DNA of 64,000 nucleotides, from positions 10,770,517 to 10,834,516 of the forward strand of contig OX442318.1 of NCBI GenBank assembly GCA_949358305.1, written 5' to 3'. Shown here one piece after another: positions 23,301 through 34,800 of this stretch (its first letter is position 1; the number at the start of each line of letters is the position of its first letter). The notes under the pieces were generated by a model that ran no database searches, had not been told where the DNA came from, and was given only the letters and a program-made list of their open reading frames with translations. Made by a program: the position numbers and the translations under genes. This stretch comes from Strigamia acuminata. Taxonomy: Eukaryota; Arthropoda; Chilopoda; Geophilomorpha; Linotaeniidae.

Positions 23301-26300
23301 ATCTACCTCAAAATATGGAACCGACAACATTGTTAAGAAGTTATTGGTCAAGGTAATTCAAGTTTTAATTTAATTTCTCCTTCCGTTTGTTATGAATTTT
23401 CAAAAAACATCACCATAGGCAGAAGGCGTTGAGCACACTGTCACCAAACCTTTCTTGGTTGATCTCAGTGGAGTTGTGCAGCAGTTTACAACTAGTTTTG
23501 CCGTGGAATATCCAGCCGACACTGTCAAAAATTCACAAACATTGTCAGTGAGTGTAACTGGTGAGCACAACCATTTTCAAATATTTAAGACAATACTCAC
23601 ATTCAGAGCTTTATGGTATTAAATTTAACTCGTATAAAATATCTATTACCTTGTGTAGGAAATGCATTGGGAACCACTATCCAAAACTTTGACAAACTCC
23701 TCACATTACCACAAGGCTGTGGTGAACAAAGCATGGTAAACTTCGCTCCTGATGTCGTTATTGGACAATTCTTTGTAGCAATTGGAAAATTCCCAGAAGA
23801 TATTCAGCATAAAGTAATCAGCTACCTGCAAAAAGGTAAGTTAAAATATAATCTCAATATAAAAAGGTATTAAAAATGCATTGATTCTCCAGGTTACCAA
23901 ACCCAGTTAACATATCACAGAACTGATGGAGCCTTTAGTGCATTTGGAAACACCGATGTCATTGGAAGCACATGGTAATGCAAATACAAAATAATATTGA
24001 ATATTGGCAGAACCATAACACCATTGCTTTGTTCTTACAAAGGTTGACAGCCTTTATTGCCAAATATTTCTTTCTTGCTGGAAGCTTCATCAACATTGAC
24101 CAGAATGTTTTAGAATTAGCTCTGGATTTTCTCAGTAAACAACAAACTCGTGACGGTTCTTTTACTGAAGGAGGCAATGTAATTTATAAAGCAATGCAGG
24201 TGAGTAACAGACTTTACAGAACTCTTAAGGTCTTTAATTTAGACATTAAGTTATAAAGTTTAAGTTTTTAAGTTTGGTGCTTATGTTAGTATGTGTGGAC
24301 TAACTAAGATGTACAGTCTCCACAAGCTGATGTACCCAACATATAAAATAAACGGTGAAAACTGACTGCATTTAAAAAAATTTATCTTGTAAGGGAACTA
24401 AATAAGTTTTTAATTTCATCAATCAACGCTATGAATCCTCTGCATATCTTACGGCTGTGTTGGATTTTCAGAGGTAATATACCGAGCGCTACATGATCTT
24501 ATCAGGCAAGAAGATTCGTGCTGACCTAATACCGACAATTACTCAAGTGCGATGTGTATTTTATACGAGAATCTACCAATAGAAAATAATGTAGATAGTA
24601 AAAATGAGACGTTTGATGCTTGGTTCGTAAAGCCGCAATGGGTGGTGCGAGTAGCAAGAAAACCAAATTTTCGAATCAAAAATTATGCATGGCGAGAGAA
24701 ATTTCTTCCCGGTAAGGATCAATGAGACGTCAAAAGCGGTTTGTTAAGGGCGTTAGAATTGGTCGGGAGAACGATTGTTGTTTTGTTAGGCCTAATCTCA
24801 TTCATGGTTATTCATAGACGTAGCGAGTGGTAGATTGTCATGAAAATTTCATGGGGTTTATCTTTATGCGATTTATTATTACAAGATTTATTTTTATGGG
24901 ATTTATTATTACTATTATTACTATTATTATTATTATTATTATTATTATGCATGAAGATTTTCAACATAAGAACTGCAGAAATTTTTTTATAGGGTGGTTC
25001 GTCCGAAGGAGTGAGTTTAACTGCCTACGTTCTAATAACATTCATACAAATAAAGGTGAGTAAACATCTCACTAAAAATCCCCCATAAAATAAAACTTAC
25101 ATTTTTCTACTTAGAATACTAAATACAAATACAACGTCAAGGCAGCCACAGAAAACTTGGAAAAACAAATGGACAAGATACCTACTATGGGATTATACGA
25201 CCTTATCATCACCACATATGCCCTTCATTTCGCTAACAGTGATAAAAAAGATACCTTTCTAAAAGCAGTCACAGATAAGGCAATTTCTAACAGTTAAGAA
25301 CAGCCAAGATTTATAGATTTTTTTTCCCTAACTTGTTCCATTTCATATTCACAGATTCAAAAACACATTGGGATATTCCTGAAGATCCACAAAAACCAAC
25401 CATCTCCCATTCCTTGAGTATAGAGGCAACATCCTACGTATGTCTCATCTATTTGTTAAGAAATGAGCTTGAACTAGCTTTACCAATCATCAGATGGCTC
25501 ATAGCGCAGCAAGGTCCCAATGGTGGATTCGAATCAACCCAAGTAAACAATTTAAAAAACATTTTCCTGAAATACAAAATCTGCAATTTTTAAATTTTTT
25601 TAAACTAAAAATGCATTTACTCTGCTAAAATCTCAAGTTTTGCCCAGAAAATTGCATTTTTGTATTTGTGCATAAAAATGCATTTTTTTAGACATTAGGA
25701 ACCATTGAAAATAAAATTTAAACACAAACACATACCAATCATTTCAGGACACGGTCATTGCCATTGAAGCCCTTGGAATAGCTGCAGCCAAATTATTCAA
25801 CAAAGCAGGATCAACTATGACCATTAAAATCACAGCTGGAGGTGCAGAACCAACTTTCCACGTTGATTCAGGAAACTCCCTCCTTTTTCAAATAGCAGAT
25901 GTAAAAACAATTTTCTAGAAATTATATCCCACAACTTCACAATAACTTATTCCTAGTTACCCGTGGGATCTACAACAGTTAACATTGTAGCCAGTGGCAG
26001 CGGAGTAGCTGTCGTACAGGAAAGTTTAAAAAAAAAAAAACTAACCACAACCAGAAACAAATTCCAAGCCCGCACCATTCTTTACTATTTTTAGGTCTCG
26101 TACACATACAGTGAATTCCACCCACCTAAGCTTGAAACCGTGGAATCAGAATTTACAGGATCAGTTACAACTGCAACAAACGAGCAGAACAATCGAAATT
26201 TTGATGTTGTAATATGTACAAAGTAAGTTTCTACGATACGATTACAATATATTGTAACCTGTGTGGGCCAAACGTAACAGCCGTCCGAAACCAGTAATCT

Positions 26301-28818
26301 ATAAAATCTAAGAAAATATATTGTAATTTGATTATCGTATTTTACCGATTAAGAGTCACCCTCGAATAGTAGCCGCGGCTAAGACACCAATAATACCGTA
26401 CTTTTTCAAAAGTTCGGTATTGTTTCCGTATTTAACCTCACGAAAGATGAACGTACGCTTCGTTCGTGACGTTCAGACTTCGTTTGTTACATTAAACAAA
26501 TGTTACAAATGAAAAACCGAAATTGCAATTGCTGACAACAATAAGGGGTTTCATTAAATGAACAATTAGTTAATTACTTTGATTACTTTGATTAGTCGAT
26601 TACTTGATGTGTCATGTGACTGGATTCAACCAATCCCGAGAATAATCATTTCATCAAATAAGCAACTAAGCAACTAATCAAGTAATCACCCCATACCATG
26701 ATTTTCTGCTGACTTGGGCCGATTATAAGTGCTCTCTCGACTGAAACCAACATGGCGGCGCCAGACCCGCTTAAACTACACCAGGTCATTTTATAACAAA
26801 GTCTGCTCAGTTTAGGCTAAACTGAACATATGAAACGAGTGAGGTAGTTGCAATTGTTAATTGTAAGAAATTTTTTTTAAACAATTGCTACGTATTTAGG
26901 TTACAATTTAAACAATTCCGCCCATCGGAGCAATAATCACATAATCAGATTTTTGTTGAACCCTCAATAATTGAGTGATTATGATTATTGCGATAATCAA
27001 CTAATCACAATAATCACTCATTTAATGAAACCCCTTAATGGCAGTTTTGAATTAGTGCTGCGGCTCTTAATCCATAAAATACGGTATATGCTATGTCCGG
27101 ACCACACAGTTTACACTGTAATTTCATTTCAATCTGCAACAACTAAAAATTAATTATAGGAAACGGGAAACCACCATTGCGAATAACATGGTAGTCATGG
27201 AGGTAGGCATGGCCTCTGGTACGGTCGTGAACAAATGTTCGTTGCCTTCCGCAGTTGTCAGCAATGATGTCAATACTATTAAAAGAATCGAAACTACAAA
27301 ATCTGACACGAGTGTCGTGGTGTACTTTAATGTTGTAAGTAATTTTCCAGGCAAATATATTCAACAAACTGTACCTTGATGCCTAAATCAAACTAAAAAG
27401 TCCTTGTCTGCGCAAGCTCAAACGCAACAAAAACACGGTTTAACAAAATAATAACTGTTAATAAACAATTTTAGATTTTTGTGCTTGCACGTGCAAAAAT
27501 GGAATTTAGGGTTTGAATTTGGCATCAAAACCAGAACTAGATTTAAACGTTGGGCTAGCCCAAACTTTAAATCTAGTTCTGATTCTTGGTGCGAATGCAT
27601 CTAGCCCAAAATTATCTAGTTTAAAAATTTTTAAACTATATAATTCTAATCCAGTTGTGTGAACTAGATAATTGCCAAAGAACTGGATAACTGCCAAGGT
27701 CACTTCCCCCAATTTTGTGCATAACATGGTCAGTTGATTGTCTATTGGCTGCATGCTAGCCTAGATATGTGGCTTTTTGCTTTTTGGTGCTAACGCTCTA
27801 GCCTGAACTTTTTACGCAAATATCAGGCTAAAACCAGATTTAAACTTTGGGCTAGCCCAAACTTTCTGGTGCGAACAAGGTATTACACACGCAGCGACAA
27901 AATGAAACGACTTCATAATTATTGGGAAAAAAGTGAATTGAAAATTTTCAATCCTGAATTTGCTTCGCGTGTGTCATGTGATATGTTGCTTGTGCTACGT
28001 CACATTTTCCACCAATCAACTAGCTTCATCACCAACAATAACACCCCCTCCATCTTGGATTGAACAATGAGCAGCTGTTCAAAATTTCGCAAGCTATGAA
28101 CTAGCCCGTTTACTCGTGATAATTATTTACAGATAACTGAAATGTGTGTGAGTATACCAGCAACACTAACACATGTGGTGTCCAACTGTAAACCAGCAGT
28201 TGTTAAAGTGTATGATTATTACGAATCAGGTTAGAAAATTTATTATTTTCTGTTTGAATTAATATTTTTAAGTGAATCTTGTATTTTTACTTTTCAGCCA
28301 AATGTGGAGAAATGACGTATAATGCTCCATCGGTCAAGACGATAAGTGATGAAGAACACTTGAAAAATGTTACAGTTGGAACGTAATCTAAATCGAGAAA
28401 TAAAGAAAATTACTCAAATTGTTTCCTTACGAATCAGAATTTCAATAGTACAGTTTAACACAACTCCACAATTCGTTCATTGTACTGATCCACGACAAAG
28501 TCGGGGATACACAGGTCAAAACTACGACAAACTGGGTCTCCTACGTCAAAATCAGCACCAGCCATCTTGGCACTTCTACGTCATTCTTCAGGTGATTTAC
28601 CACGTGACTCTCCCCCCTAGTGTCAAAATACTGAATCACTCAGTTCAAGTGAACGAGGAAATTCATTCCAGAATATTATTAGGAAATAAAATTTTCTTTT
28701 TTCCGATGATAATAATAAAATAATCATTATCATTCTCCTCATTCTATTCATTAGGTGCATTCAACGTATCCTGGTAATGTGGTTATTAGTGTTTCTATTA
28801 AATGCAGCAATTTGTTAG
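14349..28818 (+). CDS. Thioester-containing protein, TEP/CD109-like
   Basis: There are 35 exons (about 1442 aa): 14349-14419, 14482-14680, 14775-14925, 16143-16213, 16304-16355, 16437-16510, 16588-16630, 16696-16783, 16847-16964, 17816-18043, 18106-18285, 18357-18524, 19535-19726, 19781-19930, 19992-20117, 20244-20310, 22304-22451, 22652-22766, 22889-23002, 23058-23150, 23224-23352, 23419-23560, 23659-23835, 23893-23974, 24043-24199, 24993-25055, 25115-25292, 25355-25542, 25748-25900, 25957-26019, 26095-26222, 27160-27334, 28133-28229, 28298-28382, 28755-28818. All phases agree. The N-terminus is a signal peptide (MLLLGFTLCIFLSKTVA). Macroglobulin repeats follow, with the hallmark VLIQTDKGLYQAGQT. 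The thioester GCGEQ is at 23715-23729 (about residues 926-930), followed by an alpha-helical TED and a receptor-binding-like domain (VKVYDYY). The protein ends in a hydrophobic tail (ILVMWLLVFLL), suggesting a GPI or membrane anchor as in CD109. The position of the catalytic His reads Tyr (VIYKAMQGG). The introns after 19930 and 26019 work only as GA-AG. AATAAA lies at 28974. Confidence 0.92.
14950..15371. mobile_element. Palindromic MITE (AGGGTGTCCC termini) in TEP intron 3
   Basis: The two ends are inverted copies over roughly 165 bp, from AGGGTGTCCCAAAAATAACG at the left to the reverse complement ending GGGACACCCT at the right, with a short non-palindromic centre. It has no coding capacity. 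It accounts for much of the length of the intron between 14925 and 16143. Confidence 0.85.
15465..15600. repeat. Dispersed repeat (CGTATTTTACC family)
   Basis: This stretch is closely similar to 26336-26460 (shared AGTCGCCCTCGAAT/AGTCACCCTCGAAT, GTAGCCGC and TTTCCGTATTTAACCTCACG). Weaker relatives occur near 43430. It is probably one end of a non-autonomous DNA transposon family. Confidence 0.6.
15622..15677 (+). ncRNA. 5S rRNA-derived fragment (SINE-like or pseudogene)
   Basis: The stretch contains the 3' half of a eukaryotic 5S rRNA: CTAAGCAGC, then GGTCAGTACTTGGATGGG continuing into TGACC, then a CTGGGAAT element. This covers the intermediate element and a near-perfect C box of the type-1 Pol III promoter (15645-15662). 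The 5' half of 5S is absent or unrecognisable, so it is a fragment rather than a working gene. It may be the head of a 5S-derived SINE. Confidence 0.65.
15795..16016. mobile_element. Hairpin MITE, ATACTC family, divergent stem
   Basis: The ends are inverted repeats of about 35 bp (ATACTCAAAACCACCACAAC and onward, mirrored at 15982-16016). Next to the right arm is the family core CTACACCAGTGAAAT, also present in the copies at 18759, 20489, 20633 and 34098, yet the stem itself has a different sequence. It lies in TEP intron 3. Confidence 0.75.
16987..17790. repeat. 21-bp AT-rich satellite in TEP intron 9
   Basis: More than 30 tandem copies of a 21-bp unit (TTTTACAAAATTTTACAAAAA) run almost without divergence from about 17018 to 17735, flanked by degraded units. 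Since 21 is a multiple of three, long spurious ORFs appear on both strands; these are not genes. The array fills the intron between the exons ending at 16964 and starting at 17816. Confidence 0.95.
18759..19191. mobile_element. Hairpin MITE, TATACTCT family, TEP intron 12
   Basis: The left end, TATACTCTGACTCACTGTAA and onward to GGCCGAGCC, is mirrored at 19141-19191. The internal DNA is AT-rich. The core CATTTCACTGGTGTA is beside the left arm. No coding capacity is present. Confidence 0.85.
20489..21299. mobile_element. Hairpin MITE, TATACTCT family, outer copy
   Basis: The ends TATACTCTGGCTCACTGTAA and its mirror at about 21246-21299 enclose a second family member (20633-21045). Segments at about 20410-20460 and 21665-21725 (CAACTCCCATTGGCCGAGCC and its inverted relative) suggest a third, more decayed layer around it. 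All lie in the TEP intron between 20310 and 22304. Confidence 0.8.
20633..21045. mobile_element. Nested hairpin MITE, TATACTCT family, inner copy
   Basis: The left arm TATACTCTTGTTCGACTCAA, followed by an AAGGGTGGCC block and CCCATTGGCCGAGCC, is mirrored at about 21000-21045. It is inserted inside the copy at 20489-21299, and its stem sequence differs from that of its host. Confidence 0.8.
21781..22030. mobile_element. One arm of a GGGTGTCCCAAAAGTCTGAA element
   Basis: This resembles the left arm of the palindromic element at 32311-33085, sharing GGGTGTCCCAAAAGTCTGAA at the end and AAGGTCATTCACTTGCTAAC internally. No matching right arm is visible downstream, so it is a half element in the TEP intron. 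Confidence 0.65.
26336..27084. mobile_element. Inverted-repeat element CGTATTTTACCGATTAAGAG
   Basis: The termini CGTATTTTACCGATTAAGAG and CTCTTAATCCATAAAATACG are inverted. Inside it is a second element (26544-27035). Its left half is related to 15465-15600. It lies in the TEP intron between 26222 and 27160. Confidence 0.65.
26544..27035. mobile_element. Nested MITE (AGGGGTTTCATTAAATGA ends) with TA duplication
   Basis: The inverted ends AGGGGTTTCATTAAATGA and its mirror at 27018-27035 are flanked by TA on both sides. The interior is rich in GATTA/TAATC motifs. It sits inside the 26336-27084 element. Confidence 0.7.
27500..27880. repeat. Palindromic repeat (TTGGGCTAGCCCAA centre), TEP intron 32
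   Basis: A perfect-centred hairpin lies at 27533-27580 (AGAACTAGATTT ... AAATCTAGTTCT around TTGGGCTAGCCCAA). A related TTTGGGCTAGCCCAAA palindrome occurs near 27845-27862, so the intron holds a small inverted-repeat element. Confidence 0.6.
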
Positions 28819-30080
28819 GAGATTACGGAAACGAGATCACGAAATGGTCTCACCGAACACCGGAAAAAAGCTTCACGTTGAACAAACGTGCAGTACAAGA
28901 TCGCGTGGGATCAGGGGATTCAATCAGCGATAAGTGTTGTAATCTTGTAGTATTTAATCTTTTGGTTTTAATGAATAAAATATTTTGTTACGTGGTAACA
29001 ACCTTGATCGTATCGTGCCACATTTGAGTTATGGCCAGTCCAAACAGAGTACAGAACCATTTATTGTGCATTTACCTATTAAAAAAAACAATTAATATTA
29101 TATGCTTTTCACGTGTTAATTAAACTTAAAAAAAAAACTCAAAAAACAGATGTGTTAATAGTTTTGTACCATTGTATTACTACTGCGCAATGTACGCAGC
29201 TGAGGTCTGTACGTAAGAACTGACGCAACATTTTTGCTTAAAGCTGAGCAAAACAAATAAAATCATTTTAGTAAAATATGACGTAAATAAAACGTGAAAT
29301 CCTGAAATTAAACAGTTTATCAACTGAAAGCATTTACGAAAATTTTCTTAACATATCTAATGTTGTAATCAGGACGCCTGCGTGCAACGATTGTAATGAA
29401 TTGGGGAATTGATTGTTTGCTTGCAGAATAGATAGGAAAATGAATACTTAAAGGTGGAAACACTAGAGAGCGGGTAAAATTTAAAAGCTTGCTTTTACTT
29501 GAAAAGGTGGCTAAAAACTCGCCCGCTCGAGCAAACACAAGCTTGCGTTTTTATTCAAAGCTTTGTTTTGAAGCGAGCTTGTACTCGCTCCTCCGATCAA
29601 ACTGAGTTTGATGTACCAGCATAGAGTAAAGACAGTAAGAGCTGGTACTCTATGTCGGAACCTTTCTAGTTTGTGCAATCATTGTTGCGTCATAAACGTC
29701 ATATCGACGGTGGCGCCCTCGTGTGGTTGGGTTGCTGATCGTGTGGCTCAGCTACTAGCTAGCAATGCATTGGAGCTGTAAATGTCCAAATATCCATTAG
29801 ATAAATTAAGGTTTTATGTTATTTTTAAGATATTTATTAAAAATAACATTTTTATTTTATTCCAGAACAGAAATAAGCTTATGTGGAGACAAAAATATAA
29901 TGGACTCAAGTTTTAATATCATCTGTTTACACATGTTGCTAAAATAGGTTGAATAGGTTAAAATAGGTAGTGAGTAATATGTAAGTAAAAGAGGTACAAC
30001 AACAGAATACAAGCAGAGTAATTTGGCATTATTTTGATTAAAAATGAAGTGAAGTCTGATGAATTTCTTTTAATTGTTTT
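28819..30080. other. Intergenic, TEP 3' flank
   Basis: AATAAA at 28974 is the likely TEP polyadenylation signal. An inverted relative of 962-1020 lies at 29450-29508. Nothing else is recognised. Confidence 0.4.
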
Positions 30081-30084
30081 GGTC

Positions 30085-30330
30085 ATAAAATGATGAATTT
30101 TGGACCAAATTGGTCATACAATAATAAATTTTGGACCAAATTGGTCATACAATAATGAATTTTGGACCAAATTGGTTATAAAATAATGAATTTTGGACCA
30201 AATTGGACATAACATAATAAATTTTGGTCAAGATTGGTCAAAAACTGCTGATTTTTGCTCAAAATTGGTAAAAAAACTAATTAATTTTGATCAAAATTGG
30301 TCAAAAACTGATAAATTTTGTTTAAATTTT
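30085..30330. repeat. About 31-bp tandem repeat (ATTTTGGACCAAATTGGTCA)
   Basis: Roughly eight degenerating tandem units share ATTTTGGACCAAATTGGTCA. The unit itself contains the inverted motif TTGGACCAAATTGGTC. The array decays towards its right end into TTTTGGTCAAAATTGG variants. Confidence 0.8.
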
Positions 30331-30539
30331 GTTTAAATTTAAAAATGTTCCATCCACGCAGCAAAAGAATATGGTATTTAATAATTTTTTGAAAAAGTGA
30401 AAACCAGACTTTATCGTACGTCATAAATAATGCATCGAACACATAGAAGCAACTGAAACCATTTCACAACTTCACGATTTTGACAAAATTTGCCGAAAAT
30501 AAGTCAAATTTGTTAAAAGTTAGCAGAAATATCATAAAT

Positions 30540-31055
30540 TTGTCAAGATTTACCAAAAATATCTCAATTTTACCAAATTTACCAAATCTACCAAAAATAT
30601 CTCAATTTTACCAAATTTACCAAATCTACCAAAAATATCTCAATTTTACCAGTTTTACCAAATCTACTAAAAATATCTCAAATTTGTCAAAATTTACCAA
30701 AATATCTCAAATTTGTCAAAATTTACCAAAATATCTCAAATTTGTCAAAATTTACCAAAATATCTCAAATTTGTCAAAATTTACCAAAATATGTCAAATT
30801 TGTCAAAATTTACCAAAATATGTCAAATTTGTCAAAATTTACCAAAATATGTCAAATTTGTCAAAATTTACCAAAATATGTCAAATTTGTCAAAATTTAC
30901 CAAAATATCTCAAATTTACCAATTTTACCAAAAATATCTCAAATTTGTCAAAATTTACCAAAATATCTCAAATTTACCAAATTTACCAAAAATATCTCAA
31001 ATTTGTCAAAATTTACCAAAATATCTCAAATTCACCAAATTTACCAACAAAAATC
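30540..31055. repeat. 29-bp AT-rich satellite (CAAATTTGTCAAAATTTACC)
   Basis: Tandem units of 29 bp and shorter variants (CTCAAATTTGTCAAAATTTA with CCAAAATAT) run for about 500 bp. The open frames here are satellite artefacts. The array lies upstream of the acyl-CoA oxidase gene. Confidence 0.9.
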
Positions 31056-31818
31056 TAATTCGTGACAGTGTGTTGTAAAAAAAGAGTGCAGATTTTGATC
31101 AAAAAACATATCAAAAGAGAGTAATTTAAAATTATAATAATTTTCAAATTTCAGACAAGCCAATTCATTATAGTTCCTTGAAGAACTGACTGAACAAAGA
31201 AAGCTTGGCATTCAAGCTACTTGAAACAACACATGCTGTAACAAGATTTCAATGATATTATTCAAACTATACATTTGGTCTTTAAAAGAAAGCAGATTAC
31301 AGATTAGATTGAAATTACCATCACACAAAATACAGCAATACTAGCAATCCTTCTAAAATTGATTTTAAAGATAACTTGTTTAAAAATGAACTTTAATAAA
31401 CAAATGAAAATAATCCACTCACTCCATCAATTTTTGTGTTAAGAAGATAATCGAAACAATGAACTCCTACAACAAATTCAATGATAAAAAAAAGTTCCTT
31501 ACAGAAAACACTTGTTTGCAAGAACAATACAACTTTCAAGTTTAAAACTACATACATAAATACATTAAATTTTACAGCAAAATAGTAGTACTGCATTGAA
31601 TTAGTGTTTTTCTGATACATATACAAGAAAGACCTTGGCACAATCTTCGGTTATGTAAATTCTTACGTCTTGAATATTCATCAATGTGTTACGCATTCGT
31701 TTAATTGTCTCAATATGTTTATGCAGCTGTCACACATGTGTTGAGGGCGAATATAAACATTATTAGAAAGTTTTCAGCTTTCTTTCACTCGGCAATCTTC
31801 CTCGCTTACATTTCAAAT

Positions 31819-34800
31819 ATGAATAACACCAATCTCTACAAAATAATTCCTGATCCACCTCATGGAGGACCACTGGCCGAATATAGAAGCAGGGCATCGT
31901 TCGATTGGAAGCGATTGAAAATGTATATTGAGGGTGAAACAGCTTGTCTGCGTATGGTAAGTTCAATTAAAATTTAATTCAAGCATTCACTGAATTTTAA
32001 ATTTAAAATGTCGTAGTGCAGGGGTCGGCAACCTGCGGCTTTTTCGATGTCAAGATGCGGCTCTCCAAAAAACGGGCGTCGCTAAAGTTTAATACATTCA
32101 TATAACAAATGTACTTCACTTTAGCGACGCTCGTTTTAGCTACGCCGTTTTTTAACCTAATCAAAATAACCTAACCCGCCCTAACTTGACCTAAACTAAA
32201 CTAACCTAACCTAACATAACCTGACCTGAACTAACCTAACCTAGCTGAATCTAAGCAGCTGAAACACGGCGTCGCTAAAACGGGCGTCACTAAAGTCATA
32301 TGTGTATATACAGGGTGTCCCAAAAGTCTGAACCTCCCCAAGTAATTTCCAAAATACTTGAGATATCAGAAAACTGAAGAAAAACTCATAGGGGAAATTT
32401 TTCATTGCGAATCTGATGGAATTCTCAAATTTGACCTCAAAGGTCATTTTCAAGGTCATTCACTTGCTAACTTCTAAACCAATCAGGTTAGAGCAAAATT
32501 TCTAATTACAAAGTTGTAGAGAACCATCTAATTAGTCTAGAACTGTTCTTAAAAAAATTATTTCTTATGGAAAAGTTTTGAGAAAAAAAGGTTTGAGATG
32601 GTAGTCTACTCAGCTTTGTAACCTAAAACTATCATGTGGAATGTGTTAACAAAATCAATTATTTCCTTTCTTTTGTGTTTCCTCTCTTCTACTCACAAGT
32701 ATGACCAAATAAAGTGTCCTAATTGAGGATTAGCTTGGTTGCCTCAATAGTTTTAAGTTACAAAGCTGAGTTTCAAAGCTGAGTAGACTAACATTTCAAA
32801 CCTTTTTTTCTCAAAACTTTTCCAAAAGAAATAAATTTTTTAAGAACAGTTCTACACTAATTAGATGGTTCTCTACAACTTTGTAATTGGAAATTTTGCT
32901 CTAATCTGATTGGTTTAGAAGTTAGCAAGTGAATGACCTTGAAAATGACCTTTGAGGTCAAATTTGAGAATCCCATCAGATTCACAATGAAACATTTCCA
33001 TTTTGAGTTTTTCTTCAGTTTTCTGATACGTATCTCAAGTATTTTGGAAATTACTTGGGGAGGTTCAGACTTTTGGGACACCCTGTATATATGTTAGTGA
33101 CTCTTTAAAAACTGGAAAATTATATAAATTTTAACTTTTGGCTCTTCCATCTCAAAAGGTTGCCAACCCTTGTCGTAGTGGGTAAACTTACTTATCAATT
33201 TATAAAGGGTGGGCCAAAAGTAAAGAACCGGTCTGAAGTCTGAATAACTTTTTTAAAATAATTTTTTTTTAAATTTTTTTTTTAACTATTTTGTAAAGAA
33301 GACTTAGGAGATTAATCATAGAAAAATTCACGACCGAATAGCAAACACAAATTAGAAATTTTACTGCTTGTTGTTTTTTTTATTCTTTTTTATTTTTAGC
33401 AAGAGGTATATTCAACATTATCATCGAATACAGAATTCCACTGCGATCATAATGAACAATCAAGAGATCAACTGTTGCACCGCAATTACCGCCGTTACAT
33501 ATCCACGCTTAAAACTGTTCCAGTGAATGAAGATCCATCGCACATGTTAAAGAACCTTTTTATAACTTTAAGAACATTGTGCATGATTGATGGTGCACTC
33601 GATTTTAAAAGAGCTCTTAGTTTTGAGGTAATATCCTATTTCTCTTGTCGCAAGCGTCTAGGGATTCCAAACTTCATGGGTTTGCGATATCTCGTGAAAT
33701 CTAAAGTAATGCGATATACCGGTATATCGCAAAACAAAAGCGAGTGACGACAGGTGGCTCCGCGCCAATTAAATTTATTCATCACACTAGGAATGACTAA
33801 GGCATACTAAACATATTGCAACTCTACAAGTGCCCAATTCCCCATTACATGCAATAAAACCATTAAGGTCAGGTTTATGGGAATGTCAAGGAGGACCCTC
33901 GGAAACTTTTTTTCCCAGTCGCAGCCCAACATAAAATCAGTAGCTGCATTAAAAAACTAAAATAATTTCTGTTTAACTTTAATTTTAGACCAAAAATGAT
34001 AAACCCATGTTAAAACTTAAAATACACTTAAACTAAAATTGTTATTTTTATTTTTGTATGCAGCTAGTCTTTTTTCGTTCGCGACTTTAACTACAGCTAT
34101 ACTCTTACCAACTACAAGTTGGGCCCTTCTCCCATTGGGCGAGCCATTTCATTGGTGTAGTGATACAAAAAATAAACCAAACCACCAAAATTGCACTTGA
34201 AGTACAGACATTGTAGTCGAAAAAAAAAAGTTTAAAAATTGTTTGCTTTTCTGACAAAGCAACCAATAAACTGAACAAACATGTCTGATGAATTAAAAAC
34301 AGCATAAAACTTAATTTTATAAATGGAAAAAACATTTCATTATAAAATACAAATAAATTTTAATCATTTCAATCATTATAATAATAAAAAAAAAAAAAAA
34401 AAAAAAAAATACTTTTCCTAGTGGCAGTACAGTAGGAGTGGTGAGGCTCGCCCAATGGGAGAAGGGCCCAACTTGTAGTTGGTTAGAGTTTAGTCAGTGA
34501 AGTTGAGGCACATTTATTTGTTCCATAGGTTCTGGTGCCATGCACTGCGCTATTGCTCCGCTCAATCACGGCTTAAGCCAATCCTGGAAGATAGATTTTA
34601 ATTTCAAGTTCCAATAAATTTCATTTATTACTTAGATGTCTGCATATTTGTTGACCTTGGCCAAAAATGACCTCACTGAAGAAATTAAAGGATTGATGAC
34701 AGGAAAAGTAATCTCATATAGTAATTTACATCTTAGTTGCATACTAAAAAAAGTTTTTTCTCTGGTAGCTTCATTCCTGTATAGCTTTAACAGAAGTTGG

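Noticed and set aside
14349-28818. Complement C3/C4/C5 identity for the TEP
   Set aside because: No anaphylatoxin-type six-Cys block and no C-terminal netrin-like (NTR) domain are seen; the hydrophobic tail fits the CD109/TEP branch better.
30480-31078. Open frames of 100-190 codons rich in NLPK, SNLSKF and QICQ
   Set aside because: They are translation of the 29-bp AT-rich satellite, with equivalent frames in several phases and no other coding evidence.
31705-31818. Upstream extension of ACOX3 beyond the chosen ATG
   Set aside because: The frame stays open upstream, but no in-frame ATG precedes 31819 and the family normally begins only 10-20 residues before the PRGPL-like segment, which fits the chosen start.
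32150-32260. Interstitial telomere-like CCTAA repeats
   Set aside because: The CCTAA units are irregular (CCTAAC, CCTGAC, CTAAA mixtures) and lie inside an hAT element, so they do not show the host's telomere type.
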